Source of the DNA: DAMBHY01 sp032068765
Lineage (GTDB): Bacteria > Bacteroidota > Bacteroidia > Bacteroidales > Dysgonomonadaceae
DNA length: 64,000 nucleotides
Assembly: GCA_032068765.1 (NCBI GenBank)
Contig: DAMBHY010000005.1
Location: 1 to 64,000 of the forward strand
Direction of reading: 5' to 3'
Program-made: the position numbers and the translations under genes
The notes under the pieces: generated by a model
What the model was told of the DNA's origin: nothing
The model's input: only the letters and a program-made list of their open reading frames with translations
Database searches by the model: none
Shown: positions 43,531-52,911 of the stretch, one piece after another
How positions within the stretch are numbered: position 1 is the first letter of the stretch
How the letters are laid out: every line of letters begins with the position of its first letter

Positions 43531-44622
43531 ATGTATTTATATTTCATCTTTATCATTTTAGTGCTAATTTCCTATTTAGAGATAAGTACTCGTCATAAAA
43601 AATTGAACGAATTATTATATCTCATAATAACAGTCTTTTTTATGATGTCATCTTTAAAATGGGAAAGAGGGACCGATTGGATTGCATACTCTCAATTTTT
43701 CAATAATATTGAAACTTTTCCTGAAGGACAATACGAACGTTTTTATACATTACTTAATAAAATTACTCATTCAATATTGCCTGATTATACATTCTTCTTA
43801 TTTATACAATCAATTTTGGTTTATATCCCGATGGCATATGTAATTCACAAGTATTCTCCATATCCAATATTTACATTATTGATTTGGTTCTCCATTGGTT
43901 TTGCAGGAATATTTTCGGTGCGTCAAACAATTGCAATATCTTTAATACTCTTTTCCTATAAATATATCATTGACAGAAAATTTATACCATTTCTAGTTAT
44001 AGTAATGACCGCCTCAATGTTTCACAGAACGGCTCTAATTTTCATTCCGGCATATTTCCTTTATGACCACTATTTTTCAAAGAAAAATATTTTCATAATT
44101 TTAATAATATCTTTTTGTATTGGAGGAATATTGGCATTTTTGTTACAAAAATTAGCAGGAATAGGTATGGGTATTATCACAATAAAGTTGAATGCTTATT
44201 TAGATGCTGATAAAACAGACTCCGTAGGTTCAAATTTTACACCATTCCAAACAATGATTAGAGGTATTTCATATAGATTAGTTATTTTCCTTTTGATAGT
44301 TTTTTATTTGTTTGAATATTACAAAAAGAACCAGCAAATAAGATATTTACTCAATCTATATTTTTATGGAATCATTATTTTTATCGTTCTTGTCCCTATA
44401 GCTGTAGGATTTGGACGGTTTGCCGTCTTCTTTGAAATATTTCAAATTCTTTTGTTTCCACAGTTTCTTTCGCTAATGAAAAATCGTATTAACAAAAATA
44501 TCACTTTCTTCATTCTTTGTGTTTATTTTGTTTTCAGATTACAAAGTAATATATTTGCATATAAAGACCTTTACATTCCTTACAAATCAGTTTTTAATAA
44601 AGAACTACCAGTGAAATTATAA
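43531..44622 (+). CDS. wzy: Oligosaccharide repeat-unit polymerase (Wzy, EpsG family)
   Basis: 363-residue membrane protein with about ten helices. The EpsG-family block MSSLKWERGTDWIAYSQFF (residues ~31-50) is followed by a periplasmic loop and IFSVRQTIAISLILFSYKYI, with Arg in a GxFSxRQ context typical of this family. It polymerises flipped repeat units in the periplasm. It is the only Wzy candidate in the window. Confidence 0.9.
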   Translation: MYLYFIFIILVLISYLEISTRHKKLNELLYLIITVFFMMSSLKWERGTDWIAYSQFFNNIETFPEGQYERFYTLLNKITHSILPDYTFFLFIQSILVYIPMAYVIHKYSPYPIFTLLIWFSIGFAGIFSVRQTIAISLILFSYKYIIDRKFIPFLVIVMTASMFHRTALIFIPAYFLYDHYFSKKNIFIILIISFCIGGILAFLLQKLAGIGMGIITIKLNAYLDADKTDSVGSNFTPFQTMIRGISYRLVIFLLIVFYLFEYYKKNQQIRYLLNLYFYGIIIFIVLVPIAVGFGRFAVFFEIFQILLFPQFLSLMKNRINKNITFFILCVYFVFRLQSNIFAYKDLYIPYKSVFNKELPVKL

Positions 44623-44623
44623 T

Positions 44624-45790
44624 ATGAACTATCGAGTATCTATATTTTCAATAATTTTTATGGTAAGTAGTTATTGCTTATCCCAATCATCTACGTCACA
44701 AATTATTACTATTAGTCAGTTTATAAATGCCAAGAACATAATTTATAATGACAACTCAAAGATTCTTTTAATGGATGATTATACTAATGAACTTTTTATT
44801 TTTTCTAAAGTAGATAAATGGTTAGATGGGAGTAAACTAGATAAATCAAAAGTAGATGATATTATTTTTTTAGAGAAAAATGGAAATTTCTATAAAAGAG
44901 AATATATAGGAGATATTAACGCTAAATGGTTTGGAGCAAAAGGAGACGGCCTTACAGATGACTATAATAGCATTCAGAAAGCTATACTTTTTGCCGAAAG
45001 ATTAGGAAAAGGAAATATTTTTATACCACAAGGCATTTATTTTATATCACAAAAAATTATAATAAGCAAACCATTTATTGGTTTACATGGAGAAGGAATA
45101 AATAATACGATAATTAAAGCAAAAAACGATGCTCTACAATTATCGCCATATTCGGATGTGAGTAGTGCTACAATTTCAAACATAACATTGAATGGGAATA
45201 ATACAGGTATCGGAATCTATCTTAAAAATTCAAATTTTTATTTTATAGAAAAGGTTCGAATATCTAACTTTGCAAATGGAATTTTAGGAGAGACCGCCGT
45301 CCTAAATAAAATTTCTAATTTTTATATTATTTCATGCAATAATGGAATTTCATTTAATAATGGATCTTACTTTAGCAGTGTCTCAAACGGAACAATTACT
45401 GCTTGTAAAGAGGTTGGAATCAAAGAGAGTGGTTCAAGAATTTTGATTGACAAAATTGACATAGAGAGCATCCCGAATGGTATAGGAATAATTGGAGGCA
45501 GTCAAACAGAAATAAGAGATGTACATATAGAATCCTGTAATGCTGCTATTGGTATTGATACTTCTGGATTTATACTTGTTGATAACGCATATATTATTGG
45601 TTGTAAATATGGAGTACAAAGGCTAACAAATAAAGCAATTTATGGTAATTTCCATTTTAATAATATGAGATTTAGTGAAACAGAAAAAGAATTTGAGATT
45701 CCGAATTTACCTAATACTACTTTGAATGAAGAAAATATTATCTCTTTTGATAATAAAGGAGGTATTAAAAAACTGTACATTAAAATATGA
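44624..45790 (+). CDS. Secreted right-handed beta-helix protein (Pectate_lyase_3-like)
   Basis: 388 residues, with a signal peptide (about 1-20, ending CLSQS). The motif NAKWFGAKGDGLTDDYNSIQ near residue 99 is the conserved start of the pectate-lyase superfamily/GH28-like domain found in many exo- and depolymerases. Repeated Ile/Asn-rich rungs then run to the end. I see no certain catalytic acid pair. Located directly between wzy and a glycosyltransferase. It may be a lyase or hydrolase acting on the polymer, or a structural surface protein. Confidence 0.8.
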   Translation: MNYRVSIFSIIFMVSSYCLSQSSTSQIITISQFINAKNIIYNDNSKILLMDDYTNELFIFSKVDKWLDGSKLDKSKVDDIIFLEKNGNFYKREYIGDINAKWFGAKGDGLTDDYNSIQKAILFAERLGKGNIFIPQGIYFISQKIIISKPFIGLHGEGINNTIIKAKNDALQLSPYSDVSSATISNITLNGNNTGIGIYLKNSNFYFIEKVRISNFANGILGETAVLNKISNFYIISCNNGISFNNGSYFSSVSNGTITACKEVGIKESGSRILIDKIDIESIPNGIGIIGGSQTEIRDVHIESCNAAIGIDTSGFILVDNAYIIGCKYGVQRLTNKAIYGNFHFNNMRFSETEKEFEIPNLPNTTLNEENIISFDNKGGIKKLYIKI

Positions 45791-46791
45791 TTCTTGTAGA
45801 CTCTTTATATATCAATAATAGTGGAGGACTTGAACTTTTAAAATATTTAGTTGAAGAAATAGAACGTTCAGGAATAAATTCTTATTATCTTTTTGATGAA
45901 AGGTCAAAAAAATATTTCTCTTTTATTCCTTACGACAGAAAATGTATACTAAAGGCCTCAACAATACAAAGATATATTTTTTATAAAAATAATAGACGCA
46001 AATTTGACAAAATATTATGTTTTGGTAATATTCCTCCGTTAATTAAAACAGATGCAAAAGTATATACTTATTTCCATAATATTTTTTTAGCAAAAATACC
46101 TTATAGTTATTCCTTAAAATCAAAATTTATATATAAACTAAAAAGAAATTATATTAGTATTTTTAAAAAAAATACTAATTTTTGGATAGTGCAAACAACT
46201 AACACGATGAATGCTTTAATCAGTTTTTTAAATTTAAATAAACAAAAAATATTGATTATGCCATTCTACAGAATAGACAAGCGCGAAATAAATAATAATG
46301 TACGCTCTGATTATGTTTATATAGCAAATTATAATAAAGAAAAAAATCATGACATCTTAATTGATGCATGGAAAATATTATATAATAAAGGGATACATAA
46401 AAAATTACACCTTACACTATCTGATAATATACCAGATAACTTAAAATTAAAAATTAAAGAATACAATGCTTTAGGTATTAAAATTATAAATCATGGATAT
46501 ATTTCAAAAGATCAAGTTTATGATTTATATTCTTGTTCAAAAGCAACAATATATCCATCATTTAATGAAAGTTTAGGTTTAGGTATTATTGAAGCTATTG
46601 AAATGGGGTGTGATTTGATCGCACCTAACAAGGACTATATAAATAGTATTTCTTATCCATCAATATCGTATGAAAAAGATTTTGCTGATGATATAGTCGA
46701 GGCAGTATTAAAGTATGAAAAAGGGAATGCAAATAAGACTATTTTAAAAATTAACAATAATATAAATGGATTAATTGAACTTTTGAAATGA
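45787..46791 (+). CDS. Family 4 glycosyltransferase
   Basis: 334 residues with the GT-B, GT4 donor motif SFNESLGLGIIEAIEMG (EX7E) near residues 259-275. The preceding LYSCSKATIYPS and the domain-2 start YVYIANYNKEKNHDILIDAW fit. It overlaps the beta-helix gene by 4 bp and capE by 4 bp. It is the last gene of the very AT-rich block. Confidence 0.9.
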   Translation: MILVDSLYINNSGGLELLKYLVEEIERSGINSYYLFDERSKKYFSFIPYDRKCILKASTIQRYIFYKNNRRKFDKILCFGNIPPLIKTDAKVYTYFHNIFLAKIPYSYSLKSKFIYKLKRNYISIFKKNTNFWIVQTTNTMNALISFLNLNKQKILIMPFYRIDKREINNNVRSDYVYIANYNKEKNHDILIDAWKILYNKGIHKKLHLTLSDNIPDNLKLKIKEYNALGIKIINHGYISKDQVYDLYSCSKATIYPSFNESLGLGIIEAIEMGCDLIAPNKDYINSISYPSISYEKDFADDIVEAVLKYEKGNANKTILKINNNINGLIELLK

Positions 46792-47822
46792 ACATATTAG
46801 ATAACAAGACCCTATTAATCACCGGAGGTACAGGCTCCTTCGGTAATGCTGTCCTAAAACGATTTATCAACGACGACAGATTCAGTGAAATCCGCATTTT
46901 CAGTCGTGACGAAAAAAAGCAGGATGACATGCGTCATCATATACAAAATCCTAAAGTAAAATTTTATATCGGTGACGTCAGAGATAAACGTTCCGTTGAC
47001 GGAGCAATGGCAGGTGTTGACTATGTTTTCCACGCTGCCGCCTTGAAGCAAGTACCTTCATGTGAATTTTTCCCCATACAAGCCGTAAAAACAAATGTAT
47101 TTGGAACAGAAAATGTATTGGATTCCGCAATCCAACATGGTGTAAAAAATGTAGTTGTATTAAGTACGGACAAAGCAGCATATCCTATCAATGCAATGGG
47201 TATAAGCAAAGCAATGATGGAAAAAGTAGCTATCGCGAAAGGACGTCAATTAGGAGAAACCGGAAGCACTACTATTTGCTGTACTAGATATGGGAATGTA
47301 ATGGCAAGTCGTGGTTCCGTAATTCCATTGTGGGTAGACCAAATAAAATCCGGCAATCCCATTACCATCACCGACCCCAATATGACACGATATATGATGA
47401 CTCTCGAAGACGCGGTGGACCTGGTGCTTTACGCTTTTGAGCATGGCCATAACGGCGATCTTTTTGTTCAAAAAGCCCCTGCAGCCACCCTAACCGTTCT
47501 CGCAAACGCGCTGAAAGAGCTGTATAAAACAGACACTGAAGTAAAGATTATCGGTACACGCCACGGAGAAAAACTCTATGAAACTTTGGTAACGAGAGAA
47601 GAAATGGCTAAAGCTGTGGATATGGGGGATTATTACCGGATTCCGGCGGATACACGCGACCTGAATTATGACAAATTTTTTGTGGAAGGACAAGAAGAAG
47701 TTTCCAAGATTGATGACTATCACTCCCATAATACCCGCCGTCTGGATGTAGAAGGCATGAAGGAACTGCTAATGAAGCTGGAGATGGTAAGAGAAGATAT
47801 AGAAGAGACAAGAAACAAGTAA
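46788..47822 (+). CDS. UDP-GlcNAc 4,6-dehydratase/5-epimerase (CapE/FnlA-like)
   Basis: 344-residue SDR enzyme that starts UDP-L-FucNAc synthesis from UDP-GlcNAc. NAD motif TGGTGSFGNAV, RIFSRDEKKQDDMRH, and active-site block STDKAAYPINAMGISKAMME with Met before xxxK, as in CapE/FnlA/WbjB. GC content and codon use return to the level of the housekeeping genes here. An 80-bp gap with an AAGATACAAGG/TTTGTATCTT inverted repeat precedes capF. Confidence 0.94.
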   Translation: MNILDNKTLLITGGTGSFGNAVLKRFINDDRFSEIRIFSRDEKKQDDMRHHIQNPKVKFYIGDVRDKRSVDGAMAGVDYVFHAAALKQVPSCEFFPIQAVKTNVFGTENVLDSAIQHGVKNVVVLSTDKAAYPINAMGISKAMMEKVAIAKGRQLGETGSTTICCTRYGNVMASRGSVIPLWVDQIKSGNPITITDPNMTRYMMTLEDAVDLVLYAFEHGHNGDLFVQKAPAATLTVLANALKELYKTDTEVKIIGTRHGEKLYETLVTREEMAKAVDMGDYYRIPADTRDLNYDKFFVEGQEEVSKIDDYHSHNTRRLDVEGMKELLMKLEMVREDIEETRNK

Positions 47823-47901
47823 AAAGATACAAGGATAAAGGAAAAAGTACGCAACACTTGGCTCTTTAAACTTTTACTTTGTATCTTAAAAAAAATCAAC
47901 T

Positions 47902-49155
47902 ATGAACATACTTATAACGGGCGCGAAAGGATTTGTCGGGAAAAATCTGGTAGCGCAACTCTACAATATAAAGACAGGGAAAGCGAAGTTTTACGGAGAT
48001 ATTTCTATTGATAATATTTATGAATACGATACGGACAGTACCCATGAAGAGCTGGATAAATACTGTCAAAAAGCGGATTTCGTCTTTAATCTGGCGGGAG
48101 TAAATCGCCCGAAAGAGCAAACAGACTTCATGGAAGGCAATTTTGGGTTTGCCTCTACCCTACTAAATACTTTGAAAGCATATAAAAATACATGTCCCGT
48201 TATGTTATCCAGCTCTATCCAAGCAACCTTACAAGGAAGATACGAAGGAAGTGAGTACGGAAAAAGCAAAAAAGCGGGTGAAGATTTATTTTTTGAATAT
48301 GCTGAAGAAACCGGAGCTAAAGTGTTGGTATATCGTTTTCCCAATTTATTTGGCAAATGGTGCCGTCCGAATTATAATAGCGCGGTTGCAACGTTTTGTC
48401 ATAATATCGCGCATGATTTACCTATTCAAGTAAATGATCCAAGTGTAGAATTAGAATTATTGTATATTGATGATTTAGTAGATGAAATGATTGCTGCTTT
48501 AAAAGGGGAAGAGCATCATTGCGAGTTCGAAGGAGTAAATACTCTGTTTAAAGAAAACGGTAAATTCTGTTGTGTACCTATCACCCATAAAGCTACATTG
48601 GGAGAGATTGCAGATTTACTTAGTTCTTTCAACAATCAACCTAAAACATTGATTCTACCTGAAATACCAAATAATTCTTTTGCGAAAAAATTGTATTCTA
48701 CTTTCTTAAGCTATCTTCCAAAGGAAAAAATTTCTTTTCCTTTGAAAATGAATATTGATAATAGAGGTAGTTTTACAGAATTGCTAAAAACGGAAAAATG
48801 CGGACAGGTCAGCATCAATATATCCAAGCCCGGAATAACCAAAGGGCAGCATTGGCACAACAGCAAATGGGAATTCTTTATGGTTGTATATGGTAAAGGA
48901 CTTATCCAGATGAGGAAGGTAGAGCCGGGAGCAAAGAGCAAAGAGCAAAGAGCAAAGGAAAAAGAGGAAAGGATTGAAGAAACAGGCATATTAGAATTTG
49001 AAGTTTCAGGCGATAATATACAAGCCGTACACATGCTCCCAGGCTATACGCATAATATTATCAACTTGAGTGAAACGGAGGATTTGGTGACGGTGATGTG
49101 GGCGAATGAAGCGTTTGACCCGAACAGACCCGATACTTATTTTGAAGAAGTGTAA
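47902..49155 (+). CDS. CapF-like epimerase/reductase with cupin domain (UDP-L-FucNAc pathway)
   Basis: Bifunctional enzyme, 417 residues. N-terminal SDR domain (TGAKGFVGKNL, residues 5-15) reduces, and the C-terminal cupin (about 290-415, with KPGITKGQHWHNSKWEFF and PGYTHNIINLSE) epimerises at C3. Residues about 341-362 (EPGAKSKEQRAKEKEERIE) are a charged low-complexity insertion encoded by four tandem GAGCAAA heptamers at 48929-48956. They match an intergenic repeat seen at 61441 and are absent from CapF as I know it. Reading frame is kept and both domains look intact. Confidence 0.92.
   Translation: MNILITGAKGFVGKNLVAQLYNIKTGKAKFYGDISIDNIYEYDTDSTHEELDKYCQKADFVFNLAGVNRPKEQTDFMEGNFGFASTLLNTLKAYKNTCPVMLSSSIQATLQGRYEGSEYGKSKKAGEDLFFEYAEETGAKVLVYRFPNLFGKWCRPNYNSAVATFCHNIAHDLPIQVNDPSVELELLYIDDLVDEMIAALKGEEHHCEFEGVNTLFKENGKFCCVPITHKATLGEIADLLSSFNNQPKTLILPEIPNNSFAKKLYSTFLSYLPKEKISFPLKMNIDNRGSFTELLKTEKCGQVSINISKPGITKGQHWHNSKWEFFMVVYGKGLIQMRKVEPGAKSKEQRAKEKEERIEETGILEFEVSGDNIQAVHMLPGYTHNIINLSETEDLVTVMWANEAFDPNRPDTYFEEV
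48929..48956 (+). repeat. Tandem heptamer (GAGCAAA x4) inside the capF-like gene
   Basis: Four perfect copies of GAGCAAA. The complementary strand reads TTTGCTC, and TCTTTGCTCT recurs in the intergenic region at 61441-61450. An in-frame capture of an intergenic repeat. Confidence 0.7.
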
Positions 49156-49189
49156 AAAAGATACAAGGAAAAAGATACAAGATAAAAGG

Positions 49190-50374
49190 ATGGAAATGAA
49201 TACAGATTACTCCAATGTGAGTTTTAAGAATAACGGGAAGCTGAAATTATTAATCATTGTGGGTACCCGGCCCGAAATCATAAGGTTATCGGCAGTTATC
49301 AATAAATGCCGCACCTATTTTGATTGTCTGCTGGCACATACCGGACAGAATTATGACTATAATCTGAATGGTATCTTTTTCAGAGATTTGAAACTGGAAG
49401 ACCCGGATGTATATCTTAACGCTGTTGGCGATGACTTAGGCGCTACGATGGGGAATATTATCAACGCGTCTTATAAACTGATGGCGGCCATTGAACCCGA
49501 CGCTGTACTGGTACTGGGAGATACCAACTCCTGTCTTTCCGTTATCGGAGCAAAAAGGTTGCATATCCCCATCTTCCACATGGAAGCCGGCAACCGCTGC
49601 AAGGATGAAAACCTGCCTGAAGAAACCAACAGAAGAATCGTGGATATCATCTCAGACGTCAATCTGGCATATTCTGAACACGCCCGAAGATATCTGATAG
49701 AAAACGGACTTCCCAAAGAACGCACGTACGTAACAGGTTCTCCCATGGCGGAAGTATTGCGCAACAACCTACAGGAAATAGAATCTTCAGACGTGCATCA
49801 ACGTCTGGGACTGGAAAAAGGGAAATACATATTGCTTTCGGCACACAGAGAAGAAAATATCGATAGTGAAAAGAATTTCATCAGTCTGTTTACGGCTATT
49901 AATGCCATGGCGGAAAAATATGATATGCCGGTTCTCTATTCCTGCCATCCACGCTCCCGCAACAGATTACAAAAAAGCGGCTTTCAACTGGACAAAAGGG
50001 TGATGCAACAAGAGCCATTGGGATTTCACGATTATAATTGTCTGCAAATGAACGCGTACGCGGTAGTAAGCGACAGCGGCACCTTGCCGGAAGAAAGTTC
50101 CTTTTTCACATCCATAGGCAAACCCATTCCAGCGGTGTGTATCCGCACTTCCACGGAACGTCCGGAAGCACTGGACAAAGGAGTATTTGTTCTCGCGGGT
50201 ATTGATGAAAAATCCCTGCTCCAATCAGTGTACACCGCCGTGGGAATGGTAAAAAACGGCGATAACGGCATACCTGTGCCAGACTACATGGACGAAAATG
50301 TATCAGATAAAGTGGTGAAGATTATACAATCTTATACGGGTGTGGTGAATAAAATGGTTTGGAGAAAATTCTAA
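49190..50374 (+). CDS. UDP-N-acetylglucosamine 2-epimerase family (CapG/FnlC-like)
   Basis: Last enzyme of UDP-L-FucNAc synthesis (C2 epimerisation). GT-B-like fold with LLIIVGTRPEIIRLSAV, LVLGDTNSCL, HMEAGNRCKDENLPEE and SAHREENIDSE; the CapG-type segment SDSGTLPEESSFF is present. I choose the ATG at 49190 or 49196 (393-395 residues), because the frame upstream overlaps capF by 50 bp and carries no family sequence. The spacer has two more AAAAGATACAAG repeats. Confidence 0.93.
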   Translation: MEMNTDYSNVSFKNNGKLKLLIIVGTRPEIIRLSAVINKCRTYFDCLLAHTGQNYDYNLNGIFFRDLKLEDPDVYLNAVGDDLGATMGNIINASYKLMAAIEPDAVLVLGDTNSCLSVIGAKRLHIPIFHMEAGNRCKDENLPEETNRRIVDIISDVNLAYSEHARRYLIENGLPKERTYVTGSPMAEVLRNNLQEIESSDVHQRLGLEKGKYILLSAHREENIDSEKNFISLFTAINAMAEKYDMPVLYSCHPRSRNRLQKSGFQLDKRVMQQEPLGFHDYNCLQMNAYAVVSDSGTLPEESSFFTSIGKPIPAVCIRTSTERPEALDKGVFVLAGIDEKSLLQSVYTAVGMVKNGDNGIPVPDYMDENVSDKVVKIIQSYTGVVNKMVWRKF

Positions 50375-50375
50375 G

Positions 50376-51575
50376 ATGAATATATTGTTTTTAACCCTAG
50401 TAGATATTAATGATATAAGTGTCCAAGGAGGTTATCCGGATTTATTACGGGAATTTGTCAAAAATGGTCATAACTTATATATTATTAAACCATTCGAAAG
50501 AAGGTCAAGAAAAAAAACGCAATTAATTTCCAAAGATAATGTTAGTATACTCAGTGTCAAAACTCTTAACATCCAAAAAACCAATTTTATCGAAAAAGGA
50601 ATAGGTACTATTTTGATAGAGTATCAATTCTTAAATGCATTACAAAAATATTTAGGCCGAATAAATTTTGACCTTGTCCTGTATAGTACACCTCCAATAA
50701 GTTATGTGAAAGTTTTAGAGTATCTAAAAAAACAAACTAATTGTAAAACTTATCTGCTCTTAAAAGATATTTTCCCACAAAACGCAGTAGATTTAGAATT
50801 ATTTTCTAAATCAAGCTTATTTTATAAATATTTCCGAAGGAAAGAAAAGAAATTATATGAGTTGTCGGATATAATAGGATGCATGTCTCCCGCTAACATA
50901 AAATATGTATTAAAACACAATTCATACATTTCCGGAATAGTGGAATTAGCCCCTAATGTAATAGAAGTAAAAGAATATCAACAACCTAATAAAAATATTT
51001 TAAAAAAGTATTGCATACCCAAAGATTGTACATTGTTTATTTACGGAGGGAATCTAGGTAAACCACAAGGTTTGAATTTTCTTTTGGATATTTTGAAATC
51101 AAATAAATTAAAAAAAGACAGATTTTTTTTAATTGTGGGTTCTGGAACCGAATTTTCAAAAATCGAAAATTGGTTTATCAATAACAAGCCCGTGAACGCA
51201 AAATTAATTAAACAACTTCCCCAAAATGAGTATGAAGAATTAGTGAATGCTTCAGATATCGGACTCATTTTTTTAGATCCGCGTTTCACAATTCCTAATT
51301 ATCCATCTAGATTACTTTCTTATTTAGAAAATAAGAAGCCTGTTATATGTGCAACTGATAGTAATACAGATATTGGAAGTATTGCGGTAGATAACGGGTA
51401 CGGATGGTGGCTAAGAAATGGTAATCTACTTCATTTTAATTCACTAATAGATAAAATCTGTCACGGAGAATTTCCCCTCGAAAAAATGGGAAATGCTGGA
51501 TATAATTTTCTCTTAAATAACTATACTGTTCAACACTGTTACAAAATAATTATGAAACATTTTCCGAATGTATAA
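50376..51575 (+). CDS. Family 4 glycosyltransferase, probable L-FucNAc transferase (WbuB-like)
   Basis: 399-residue GT-B enzyme: N-terminal LFLTLVDINDISVQGGYPDL, central FIYGGNLGKPQGLNFLLDI and LPQNEYEELVNASDIGLIF, and C-terminal PSRLLSYLENKKPVICATD. Genes of this type directly follow fnlC/capG in many loci and move L-FucNAc onto the first lipid-linked sugar, so that is the likely role. It overlaps the initiating transferase by 8 bp. Confidence 0.87.
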   Translation: MNILFLTLVDINDISVQGGYPDLLREFVKNGHNLYIIKPFERRSRKKTQLISKDNVSILSVKTLNIQKTNFIEKGIGTILIEYQFLNALQKYLGRINFDLVLYSTPPISYVKVLEYLKKQTNCKTYLLLKDIFPQNAVDLELFSKSSLFYKYFRRKEKKLYELSDIIGCMSPANIKYVLKHNSYISGIVELAPNVIEVKEYQQPNKNILKKYCIPKDCTLFIYGGNLGKPQGLNFLLDILKSNKLKKDRFFLIVGSGTEFSKIENWFINNKPVNAKLIKQLPQNEYEELVNASDIGLIFLDPRFTIPNYPSRLLSYLENKKPVICATDSNTDIGSIAVDNGYGWWLRNGNLLHFNSLIDKICHGEFPLEKMGNAGYNFLLNNYTVQHCYKIIMKHFPNV

Positions 51576-52191
51576 AAGTTTTTTTAAAAGATTTCTTGAT
51601 ATAATTCTCTCCTTGAGTGCCTTAATTTTATTAAGCCCACTAATCATCATTATCTGGGTATGTCTGACTATAGTTAACAAAGGAGCAGGTGCTTTTTTTT
51701 ATCAACTTAGACCAGGTAAAAACGAAAAAATTTTCAAATTAATAAAATTTAAAACAATGACAGATGAATTGGACGAAAAAGGACAATTACTCCCTGATGG
51801 TAAAAGATTAACCCCCTTTGGTAAATTCATTCGTTCAAAATCTTTAGACGAAATTCCTCAATTAATTAACGTATTAAAAGGAGATATGAGTCTAATTGGT
51901 CCTCGTCCATTACTTGTAAGGTATTTACCATTTTATTATAATACTGAAAGGAAAAGGCACCAAGTCCGTCCCGGAATTACAGGACTTGCTCAAATTAATG
52001 GAAGAAATACTTTAAATTGGGATGAAAGATTATCGTGGGATGTAAAATATGTAGAAAATATTACCTTTTTGAATGATATAAAAATTATTTTAATCTCATT
52101 TATTACTGTCATTAAGTCAAAAGGTGTAGAAGTTGATCCTACTCTTATAATGCAAGATTTAGACGATGAAAGAAAAGATAGAAATTATTAA
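51568..52191 (+). CDS. Initiating sugar-phosphate transferase (PglC/WbaP C-domain type)
   Basis: 207-residue monotopic phosphoglycosyl transferase. It starts the repeat unit by moving a sugar-1-phosphate to undecaprenyl phosphate. One N-terminal re-entrant membrane helix (LSALILLSPLIIIIWVCL), the KFKTM motif, the conserved SLDEIPQLINVLKGDMSLIG with the catalytic Asp-Glu pair, and PRPLLVRYL. The short PglC-like form suggests a 2-acetamido-6-deoxy sugar such as diNAcBac. The partner genes at 2065, 52166 and 56121 could make this donor. Confidence 0.93.
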   Translation: MYKSFFKRFLDIILSLSALILLSPLIIIIWVCLTIVNKGAGAFFYQLRPGKNEKIFKLIKFKTMTDELDEKGQLLPDGKRLTPFGKFIRSKSLDEIPQLINVLKGDMSLIGPRPLLVRYLPFYYNTERKRHQVRPGITGLAQINGRNTLNWDERLSWDVKYVENITFLNDIKIILISFITVIKSKGVEVDPTLIMQDLDDERKDRNY

Positions 52192-52906
52192 ATATACTAA
52201 GATTGATGAAAATCTAGATAATATAATATTCTTACATAGGAATATATCTAAAATGAATAAACTTCATAACAACTTAATTTATTTTGATGATAACTTTCCT
52301 AATTTTATAACAAAGAATATTAGATATTCTCAAAATGATTTATTTTTCGTATTAAAATCAAATGATTATTTAGAAGGTTTTCTACATTTTAAAAAATTAG
52401 AAAATGAGATCTTTTTAAATAACATCAGTTTATCCCAAAATGTGTCTCATCAAGGATTAGGTAAAATTTTATTAAGAAAAAGTTTAGAATTAACCAACTT
52501 AGAAGGAATAAAATTTTTTGGATTAGATGTATTAGATTCAAATCAATTTGCATATAATTGGTACAAAAAATTAGGATTAAAAGTAATAAATAATAGTCAA
52601 TGGATAAGCATTACTCGAAAAAATTCCATAACTCCAACGAAGTATAATTTAAACTATAAAAAAGATTGTAATGGGTTCAGCAGCATTTATTATGACGAAA
52701 ATAAAATCGGAACAATAATTAATAATAGGACTCTAATAATTAATAACTTAGGTTATATACAGTATCTACCTATTGAAAATTTTTTTACAATAGCAAAGAT
52801 TGATTTAGAAGAAAAATATGATTTATCAAACTATGATAATTTAGTTCTTGAAAAAAATTACCGGATGAGAGGTGATATAAATATTGTCCTTTCACAAATA
52901 AATTAG
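52166..52906 (+). CDS. GNAT family N-acetyltransferase
   Basis: 246 residues. The N-terminal GNAT domain has the acetyl-CoA loop SHQGLGKILLRKSLE near residue 91 and FAYNWYKKLGL near 130. The C-terminal ~90 residues are unassigned and beta-rich. It overlaps the PglC-like gene by 26 bp. I infer that it acetylates the 4-amino group of the UDP-sugar made by the PglE-like aminotransferase, replacing the beta-helix PglD used elsewhere. A glycan O- or N-acyl role is an alternative. Confidence 0.78.
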   Translation: MKEKIEIIKYTKIDENLDNIIFLHRNISKMNKLHNNLIYFDDNFPNFITKNIRYSQNDLFFVLKSNDYLEGFLHFKKLENEIFLNNISLSQNVSHQGLGKILLRKSLELTNLEGIKFFGLDVLDSNQFAYNWYKKLGLKVINNSQWISITRKNSITPTKYNLNYKKDCNGFSSIYYDENKIGTIINNRTLIINNLGYIQYLPIENFFTIAKIDLEEKYDLSNYDNLVLEKNYRMRGDINIVLSQIN

Positions 52907-52911
52907 AAAAT

